From an uncultured Oscillospiraceae bacterium (GTDB lineage Bacteria; Bacillota; Clostridia; Oscillospirales; Oscillospiraceae): 56,216 nucleotides of DNA. The notes below the pieces were generated by a model, which was not told where the DNA came from, did not search any database, and worked only from the letters and a program-made list of their open reading frames with translations. Positions 50,949 to 56,216 of the stretch are shown here, piece by piece. Made by a program: the position numbers and the translations under genes. Location: positions 1-56,216 of the forward strand of contig CAJUKT010000053.1 of assembly GCA_910587255.1 (NCBI GenBank), in the 5' to 3' direction. Position 1 is the stretch's first letter, and every line of letters starts with the position of its first letter.

Positions 50949-52055
50949 ATGATGGATACCATGTTTCCCGAGGTGAAGGGCCGGTTTGGCTTTGGCTGCA
51001 TGCGGCTGCCCATGGCGGGCGAGGAGGTGGACCTGGAGCGGTTTGCCGCCATGACGGACCGCTTTTTGGAGGCGGGCTATAATTATTTCGACACCGCCCA
51101 CGGCTACATCAGCGAGAAGAGCGAGACCGCCATCCGCGCCTGCCTCACCTCCCGGCATCCCCGGGAGTCCTACATCCTCACCGACAAGCTCAGCGGGAAC
51201 TACTTTGAGAAGGAGGCGGATATACGCCCCCTCTTCCAGCGCCAGCTGGCCGCCTGCGGGGTGGAGTATTTCGACTTTTACCTGCTCCACGCCATGGCCG
51301 CCGCCCGGTATGACCACTACACCGGCTGCCGGGCCTTTGAGATCGTCCAGGAGCTGAAGGCGGAGGGGAAGATCCGCCATGTGGGCATGTCCTTCCACGA
51401 CACGGCGGAGGTGCTGGACCGCATCCTCACCGACCACCCGGAGCTGGAGGTGGTCCAGCTCCAGTTCAACTACCTGGACTTCGACGACCCCAAGGTGCAG
51501 AGCCGGGCGTGCTATGAGGTGTGCGTGAAGCACAGCAAGCCCGTCATCGTCATGGAGCCGGTGAAGGGGGGCAAGCTGGCTGACCCGCCCCAGGCGGCCC
51601 GGGCGGAGCTGGCGGCCCTGGGCGGGCTGAGCCCTGCGGGGGCGGCGCTGCGGTTCTGCGCCAGCTTCCCCAATGTGCGCATGATCCTGTCCGGCATGGG
51701 CAGCATGGAGATGATGGAGGATAACCTGTCCGCCATGGCCCGGCCCGGGCCCCTGGGGGAGGGGGAGATGCAGGCGGTGCTCCGGGCCCGGGATGTGCTG
51801 GCGGCCCAGCAGGCCATCCCCTGTACGGCCTGCCGCTACTGCGTGGACGGCTGCCCCATGTCCATCCCCATCCCGGAGCTGTTTGCCTGCGTCAACGACA
51901 GGGCCCAGGGGAGGGAGGGGGCCGGCTATGCCCGGGTGACCGAGGGCCGGGGACGGGCCTCCCAGTGCGTGAAGTGCGGGAAATGCGAGGAGATATGCCC
52001 CCAGCACCTGGAGATCCGAAGCCTGCTGGACCGGACGGCCCGGATGTTTGAGTGA
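50949..52055 (+). CDS. aldo/keto reductase fused to a ferredoxin domain
   Basis: A 368-aa oxidoreductase. The N-terminal ~270 residues form an aldo-keto reductase barrel with the tetrad Asp/Tyr in FDTAHGY, Lys in LTDKL and His in LLHAM. The C-terminus carries two 4Fe-4S binding motifs, CTACRYCVDGCP and CVKCGKCEEICP. Such fusions are common in anaerobes and probably exchange electrons with ferredoxin instead of, or as well as, NAD(P)H. Substrate unknown. ATG 50952 is an alternative start. Ends at a strong terminator. Confidence 0.92.
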   Translation: MMDTMFPEVKGRFGFGCMRLPMAGEEVDLERFAAMTDRFLEAGYNYFDTAHGYISEKSETAIRACLTSRHPRESYILTDKLSGNYFEKEADIRPLFQRQLAACGVEYFDFYLLHAMAAARYDHYTGCRAFEIVQELKAEGKIRHVGMSFHDTAEVLDRILTDHPELEVVQLQFNYLDFDDPKVQSRACYEVCVKHSKPVIVMEPVKGGKLADPPQAARAELAALGGLSPAGAALRFCASFPNVRMILSGMGSMEMMEDNLSAMARPGPLGEGEMQAVLRARDVLAAQQAIPCTACRYCVDGCPMSIPIPELFACVNDRAQGREGAGYARVTEGRGRASQCVKCGKCEEICPQHLEIRSLLDRTARMFE

Positions 52056-52060
52056 CAAAA

Positions 52061-52106
52061 CCGCGGGGCGGCATGGCAAACGCCATGCCGCCCCGCGGCG
52101 ATTTTA
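52061..52106. terminator. bidirectional terminator
   Basis: 17-bp stem CCGCGGGGCGGCATGGC / GCCATGCCGCCCCGCGG with a 4-nt AAAC loop, flanked by AAAA and ATTTTA. It serves the convergent reductase and LCP genes. Confidence 0.9.
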
Positions 52107-52122
52107 TCGGAAAGGGGGCCGG

Positions 52123-53136
52123 TCACGGGTGGACGATGTGCAGGGCCTGGGCGGGGACGGTCTCCTCGTAAATACCCAGGCTGTTGACCAGCTCCAGCAC
52201 GGCTTCATCATCCAGATGCCAGTAAGGGCTGATCCACTCGCCCTCCAAGGAGGCGGCGTTGAGGGCGGAATCCAGATCCATGCCGATGGCCTGGGTGCCG
52301 AAGAACACCATGTCGTTCAGCGGCATGTCGGAGACTACGTACTGGCTGAAGGTGTTGATGAGGGAGGTGACGTTGGTCACGTTGGACGGGGTGATGGCCT
52401 GCTTGGCCAGGGCGGTGAGAAAGGCGCGCTGGGTGGCGGTGCGGCCGATGTCGGCGCTGGGATAGCAGTTGCGGCAGCGCATGACGCCCTCCGCCTTGCT
52501 GCCGTCCAGCAGCTGGTAGCCCGCCTTGATGTGAATGTGCAGGTCCTGAAGGGGGTCGTCATAATCCATATCCACCGGCACGTTAAACCATACCCCGCCG
52601 ATCTGGTCCACGATGGAGGAGAACGCCTTCAGATTCACCGACACATAGTAGTCCACCGGCACGCCCAGCAGATCCCGGACCGCCGCGGCCACCGCCGTCT
52701 CGCCCCCGGCGTAGGTAGAGTTGATTTTGCGGTACTTGCCGTTGGAGTAGATCACCGTGTCCCGGGGGATGGAGATGAGGGAGGCGGTTTTTGCCTTGGT
52801 GTCGAACACGCCCAGCATGATGGTGTCGCTGCCGCCTATGTCCGCCACTCCCAGCAGCAAGCAGGTGTAGACCCCCTTCCGGCGGGTGAGCACCAGGGGG
52901 GTGGGGGTGGCCTCGGCTGGCTCGTCCGACTCCGCCGGGGGGGCGGAGGGGCCGGCGGGCTGGGGCGGGATGGTGACCTGGGAGTCCACCGTGGGCTCGG
53001 GGGCGAACATCTTGAGGGCCGCAAAGCCGACCACTACCACCAGGGACAGGCCGAACAAAACGAAATAGAGGATTTTGACCAGACGGAGCAGGGGAGAGGC
53101 TTTCCTTCTGGCTTTGCGCTTGGCAGAAGTACTCAT
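52123..53136 (-). CDS. LytR-CpsA-Psr (LCP) family protein
   Basis: A 337-aa membrane-anchored enzyme of the LCP family, which attaches wall teichoic acid or other glycopolymers to peptidoglycan. A short basic cytosolic N-terminus and one transmembrane segment (LYFVLFGLSLVVVVGFAAL) are followed by a Pro-rich linker. The LCP domain has GSDTIMLGVFD, SIPRDTVIY and INSTYAGGE. The start is ATG 53136 with GGAAAGGAAG upstream. Monocistronic. Confidence 0.93.
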   Translation of the reverse strand: MSTSAKRKARRKASPLLRLVKILYFVLFGLSLVVVVGFAALKMFAPEPTVDSQVTIPPQPAGPSAPPAESDEPAEATPTPLVLTRRKGVYTCLLLGVADIGGSDTIMLGVFDTKAKTASLISIPRDTVIYSNGKYRKINSTYAGGETAVAAAVRDLLGVPVDYYVSVNLKAFSSIVDQIGGVWFNVPVDMDYDDPLQDLHIHIKAGYQLLDGSKAEGVMRCRNCYPSADIGRTATQRAFLTALAKQAITPSNVTNVTSLINTFSQYVVSDMPLNDMVFFGTQAIGMDLDSALNAASLEGEWISPYWHLDDEAVLELVNSLGIYEETVPAQALHIVHP

Positions 53137-53203
53137 GGGGGGCTTCCTTTCCAAAAAGGCCTGTCGAAGGGCCTCGTATTATGTCAACTTTAAACCGTCC
53201 CCT

Positions 53204-53232
53204 AGTATAGCGGACCCCGCTGGAAAAAACAA
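53204..53232 (-). promoter_or_regulatory. promoter of the LCP gene
   Basis: Minus strand: TTGTTT (53227-53232), 17-bp spacer, TATACT (53204-53209). Confidence 0.6.
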
Positions 53233-53279
53233 GGGGGCGTTCATTAAGAAATAGTAAATAAAATGCAGGAAATCCTTCC

Positions 53280-53308
53280 TTGACATTATGCGTTCTGCCC
53301 AGTACAAT
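53280..53308 (+). promoter_or_regulatory. promoter of the importer operon
   Basis: TTGACA (53280-53285), 17-bp spacer, TACAAT (53303-53308), leading into the binding protein gene. No riboswitch such as a TPP element was seen in the 60-nt leader. Confidence 0.8.
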
Positions 53309-53374
53309 CTAAACGGACCAGTTCATACTGCGTGGGTGGGAAATGCCCGCCCGAACAAGAAAGGAACGTGACCT

Positions 53375-54493
53375 ATGAAGTATTATAAAAGGCTTACGGC
53401 CGCCCTGCTGGCCGCTTTGCTGCTGTTCGCCCTGCCCGCCTGCAAGCCGTCGGCGGCAGACTCCACGGCCGCGCCCTCCGAGGCGGCCTCTGAATCAGTT
53501 TCCCCCAGCGCGGAGATTCCTGTCCAGCCTACCGCAGAGCCCACCCAGGAACCCTCTTCGGAGCCCTCCGAGGATCCGTTTGACGGCCTCATCCGTCTGG
53601 CTGTCCTCAACGGGCCCACAGGGGTGGGCGCGGCCAAGCTGCTAAACCACATCGACAACAACGACGCCTACCTCAGCTACTCCCACTACCGCTATGATAT
53701 CTATACCGACAATACCGAGTTGATGGCGGGCCTGACCAAGGGCGAGATCGACATCGCCACCGTGGCCTCCAACGTGGCGTTGAACCTGTACAACAAGACG
53801 GACGGCGGGGTGAAGATCATCGCCGTGGGCACCCTGGGGGTGCTCCACATCCTGGAGGGCGGAGGCGGCACGGAGATCGACAGCGTCGCCGATCTGGCGG
53901 GCAGGACCGTCTACGCCGCGGGCCAGGGGGCCAATCCCGAGTATGTGCTGCGCTATCTGCTCCAGGAGAACGGCCTGGAGATGGGCAAGGACGTGGAGGT
54001 GGTCTTTGCAGACGCCTCCGAGATCAGCGCCAAGCTGCTGTCCGGCGAGATTGAGTGCGCCATGCTCCCCGTCCCCGCCGCCACCGCCGCCATCGTGAAG
54101 AGCGAGGGCAGCGTGCGTCAGGCTGTCGATCTCACCGAGGCCTGGGACAGCCTGAAAAACGGCAGCCAGCTCATCATGACCGCTGTGGTGGCGCGCACCG
54201 AGTACGTGGAGGAACACCCCGAGCTGGTGTCCGGCTTCCTCTACGACTACAAGGACTCCATTAACTTTGTGAACAACAACGTGGACGCGGCGGCGGAGAT
54301 GGTGGCGGAGCTGGGCCTTGTCCCCAGCGCGGGCATCGCCAAGCAGGCCATCCCCCAATGCCATCTGGCCTTTCTGAGCGGGGCGGACATGGTGGCGGCC
54401 ATCTCCGACTACTACTCGGTGCTGTGGTCCATCGACCCCGCCTCCGTGGGCGGCTCCCTGCCCGACGACGGGATCTACTGGTGGACAGAGTGA
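53375..54493 (+). CDS. ABC transporter substrate-binding lipoprotein (SsuA/NMT1-like)
   Basis: A 372-aa lipoprotein: signal with lipobox LPAC (Cys23), a Ser/Glu/Pro-rich linker to about residue 68, then a NMT1/SsuA-type binding fold (RLAVLNGPTGVGAAKLL, LTKGEIDIATVASNVALNLY, GQGANPEYVLRYLL). The family includes binders of aliphatic sulfonates, nitrate/taurine-like anions and thiamine precursors. The ligand cannot be assigned. First gene of a three-gene importer. Confidence 0.9.
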   Translation: MKYYKRLTAALLAALLLFALPACKPSAADSTAAPSEAASESVSPSAEIPVQPTAEPTQEPSSEPSEDPFDGLIRLAVLNGPTGVGAAKLLNHIDNNDAYLSYSHYRYDIYTDNTELMAGLTKGEIDIATVASNVALNLYNKTDGGVKIIAVGTLGVLHILEGGGGTEIDSVADLAGRTVYAAGQGANPEYVLRYLLQENGLEMGKDVEVVFADASEISAKLLSGEIECAMLPVPAATAAIVKSEGSVRQAVDLTEAWDSLKNGSQLIMTAVVARTEYVEEHPELVSGFLYDYKDSINFVNNNVDAAAEMVAELGLVPSAGIAKQAIPQCHLAFLSGADMVAAISDYYSVLWSIDPASVGGSLPDDGIYWWTE

Positions 54494-54502
54494 CATGATG
54501 CG

Positions 54503-55249
54503 ATGCGTTTTGGGTTGAAAAAAGCGTTACAGGCGGCGGCACCCCCAGCCCTCTGGCTGGGGGTGTGGCAGCTTGCGGCGCTGGCGGCGGGCCGGGAGCT
54601 GCTCCTCCCCGGCCCGCTGGCGGTGGGAGAGCGGCTGCTGGTCCTGGCGGGGACGGCGGACTTCTGGCTGTCAGTGGGCTCCACCCTGGGGCGTGTGTTC
54701 CTGGGCCTCCTCTGGGGGGCGCTGGCGGGGGCGGCGCTGGCCTTCGCCACCCATTTCTCCCCCTGGGCGGACCGGCTGATCTCCCCGGCTATCCGGGTGG
54801 TGCGGGCCACGCCGGTGGTGTCCTTCATCCTGCTGGTGTACCTGTGGGTGGCCCGAAGCGCCATTCCCTGGGTCATTGCGGGGCTGATGGTGCTGCCGGT
54901 GGTGTGGGGCGCTCTGGGCGCGGGGCTGGACAGCCTGGACAAGCAGCTTTTGGAATTTGCCCGGGCCTACCGCTTTACCCGGTTCAAAACCCTGCGGCTG
55001 GTGTGCCTGCCCGCCCTGCGCCCCCAATTTGCCGCCGGACTGCTTACCGCCTTTGGGCTGGCCTGGAAGTCCGGGGTGGCGGCGGAGGTGCTGTGCCCCC
55101 CTGCCTACGCCATCGGCTCGCGCATCCAGCAGGCGAAGCTGGGGCTGGAGACGGCGGACCTGTTCGCCTGGACCCTGGCCATCGTGGCGCTGTCCCTGGC
55201 GCTGGAGAAGCTGCTCCGGCAGGTGCTGAAAAGGGGGGACAGGGCGTGA
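54503..55249 (+). CDS. ABC transporter permease (SsuC/ThiX-like)
   Basis: A 248-aa permease with about six membrane segments and the BPD_transp_1 cytoplasmic EAA-type loop (LDSLDKQLLEFARAYRFTRFKTLRLVCLPALRP). Typical length for SsuC or ThiX. Starts nine bases after the binding-protein gene and overlaps the ATPase by four bases (GTGA). Confidence 0.9.
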   Translation: MRFGLKKALQAAAPPALWLGVWQLAALAAGRELLLPGPLAVGERLLVLAGTADFWLSVGSTLGRVFLGLLWGALAGAALAFATHFSPWADRLISPAIRVVRATPVVSFILLVYLWVARSAIPWVIAGLMVLPVVWGALGAGLDSLDKQLLEFARAYRFTRFKTLRLVCLPALRPQFAAGLLTAFGLAWKSGVAAEVLCPPAYAIGSRIQQAKLGLETADLFAWTLAIVALSLALEKLLRQVLKRGDRA

Positions 55250-55827
55250 TTAAGCTGGAAAATATCACCCTGCGTTATGGGGAAAAGCTGATACTGGACC
55301 GCTTTTCCCTGGAGCTGCCGGGCCGGGGCTTCACCGCCCTGTCCGGGCCCTCGGGCTGCGGCAAGACCACCCTGCTGCGGGTGCTGGCCGGGCTGGCGGC
55401 CCCCGAGTGCGGCACGGTGTCCGGCATTGATCCGGCCCGGACGGCGTTTTTGTTTCAGGAGGACCGGCTTCTGCCCTGGCGGACGGTTCGCCAGCACATT
55501 GCCGACGTGCTTCCCCGGGCGCGCCGGGGGGAGGTTGGGAAATGGCTGGCCTTTGCCGAGATGGAGGGGGAAGGGGACGCCTGCCCCGCCGGACTGTCCG
55601 GCGGCATGGCTCGGAGGCTGGCGCTGGCCCGGTGCGCGGCGCTGGGCGGGGAGCTGCTTTTGCTGGACGAGCCCTTCGCCGGGGTGGACCCGGCCCGGAC
55701 GGCCCGGATGCTGGAGCGCCTGCGGGCGCTGGACGCGCCCGTGGTGCTGGCCAGCCATCAGCCCCAGGTGCTCTCGGCCTGTGAGCGGATGATTGCGCTG
55801 GACGGGCCGCCGCTGGTACAAATATAA
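55246..55827 (+). CDS. ABC transporter ATP-binding protein (SsuB/ThiZ-like)
   Basis: A 193-aa ATPase. Walker A GPSGCGKTT, Q-loop FLFQEDRLLPWRTV (typical of the SsuB/TauB group), signature LSGGMARRLALAR, Walker B LLLLDEPFAGVDP and switch His in ASHQPQ. It is shorter than the usual ~245 aa because the helical subdomain and the C-terminal end are reduced. Start GTG 55246. Confidence 0.9.
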   Translation: MIKLENITLRYGEKLILDRFSLELPGRGFTALSGPSGCGKTTLLRVLAGLAAPECGTVSGIDPARTAFLFQEDRLLPWRTVRQHIADVLPRARRGEVGKWLAFAEMEGEGDACPAGLSGGMARRLALARCAALGGELLLLDEPFAGVDPARTARMLERLRALDAPVVLASHQPQVLSACERMIALDGPPLVQI

Positions 55828-55865
55828 GGGCGCCCCGGCACATCGGCCGGAGCGCCCCTTTTTCA
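55828..55865. terminator. terminator after the importer operon
   Basis: GGGCGCCCCGGC / GCCGGAGCGCCC stem followed by TTTTT. Confidence 0.8.
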
Positions 55866-56080
55866 GCGTTTGGTGATGACCACGTGAACCAGGTCGCCGT
55901 CCCCCTTGCCCAGCTGCTTCCGAATGGCCTTCAATACGCCGATGATATAGCAGGGCTTGCCATGGGCGTCCTTGACCCCCATGTTTACGATGCTGCCGTC
56001 ATAGGGCAGCGCGTCAAACGTGGCGCTGACCTTTACCCGCCCCGCGCCAAATTCCTCCCGGATATCCCACGGGAAGATAA
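55863..56080 (-). pseudogene. DUF1905-type protein truncated by IS insertion
   Basis: The frame ends at 55863 and encodes about 70 residues: an FPWDIREEFGAGRVKVSATF start and a LPYDGSIVNMG..IIGVLKAIRKQLGKGDGDLVHVVI core, the pattern of DUF1905 beta-barrel proteins. The first ~15-20 residues are missing because an IS end begins at 56081. The frame continues by chance into the IS, so a hybrid protein could still be made, starting from an ATG in the IS. Confidence 0.78.
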
Positions 56081-56216
56081 GAAGCTGTACCAATAGGCTA
56101 AAACCGCTTGAGTAAAGTGCTGAAAGCAGCAATGGTGCAAACAGCTTGTGCAGAACGGACAGACACTTCATAGTCTTTGGAAAGACGGCGGGAATTGTTG
56201 ATCCAGGCCAAAGAAC
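56081..56216 (-). mobile_element. end of an IS5-type insertion sequence (continues beyond window)
   Basis: Terminal sequence GAAGCTGTACCAATAG, preceded by TAA, matches the ends of the small elements at 38401 and 39893. It encodes a transposase C-terminus on the minus strand. Confidence 0.85.
56098..56216 (-). CDS. IS5-family transposase, C-terminal 38 residues only
   Basis: Partial gene entering from the right edge. The visible end reads AWINNSRRLSKDYE, then SAQAVCTIAAFSTLLKRF and stop TAG at 56098. The WxxxNRRLxKDYE tail is typical of IS5-type (IS427-like) DDE transposases, and the TNA target duplications of the related small elements agree. Confidence 0.82.
   Translation of the reverse strand, partial: SLAWINNSRRLSKDYEVSVRSAQAVCTIAAFSTLLKRF

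Noticed and set aside
53309..53374. TPP riboswitch ahead of the ThiXYZ-like importer
   Set aside because: The leader is only about 60 nt and lacks the CUGAGA and other conserved thi-box elements.

Overview
The window is a GC-rich, densely coding chromosome segment of a low-GC-phylum relative with high GC content. It most resembles an Oscillospiraceae-type gut Clostridium (Flavonifractor/Lawsonibacter/Pseudoflavonifractor-like). The reasons are the rimP-nusA-rnpM-ylxQ-infB order, GGAGG-type ribosome binding sites throughout, many sigma-A promoters with 17-bp spacers, a LytTR/GHKL two-component pair, formate-tetrahydrofolate ligase, an SLH protein, an LCP protein, and a MacA-type adaptor with no outer-membrane partner. 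The genus is inference from gene content. No rRNA, tRNA or CRISPR was seen.

Layout. 1-4304 (minus): the nusA/infB operon with its promoter and structured leader. 4353-5234 (minus): a nitrilase-family hydrolase. 5443-12210 (plus): polA, then nucleoside phosphorylase, methyltransferase, rimI, a double-GNAT protein and tsaD, followed by a displaced second copy of the tsaD 3' end. 12677-14341: fhs, with DnaA-box-like repeats upstream. 14384-17541 (minus): glycogen-debranching enzyme, nitroreductase, small P-loop protein. 17824-19862: AgrA/AgrC-like pair. 20312-26564: carbohydrate genes (GH3, GtrA, GH88, GH78-like). 26899-32977: MacAB-type exporter plus an SLH protein. 33020-34294: metY. 34776-36010: membrane-anchored MerR regulator, YbjQ protein and a frameshifted small membrane protein. 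36044-36059: a perfect parS. 36085-38387: ABC transporter. 38730-39776: mnmA. 39978-40841 (minus): DUF362 protein. 41213-46021: a putative operon with a transglutaminase-like lipoprotein, a GspF/PilC protein, four small N-terminally anchored proteins and a PilT-like ATPase. 46091-50513 (minus): rpiR-type regulator, LysM-tailed 5'-nucleotidase, prfB. 50628-50732 (minus): a possible 34-aa protein. 50949-52055: ferredoxin-fused aldo-keto reductase. 52123-53136 (minus): LCP protein. 53375-55827: an SsuABC/ThiXYZ-like importer. 55863-56216: a DUF1905 gene broken by an IS5-type element.

The most unusual content is non-coding. (1) A 203-bp multi-hairpin repeat is present twice in opposite orientations (19888-20090, 34470-34672) and once shortened (26520-26614). 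The two full copies each lie between two copies of the local transcription terminator hairpin, and the stems show compensatory changes. (2) Small IS-derived elements share their end sequence with the IS at the right edge. One of them (38401-38650) carries a second, different element nested inside it, and the empty 85-bp version lies 1.2 kb away. (3) The tsaD 3' end is duplicated behind a 155-bp palindrome-rich insert. (4) The PilT/GspF operon at 41-46 kb is the best candidate for an undescribed protein machine.
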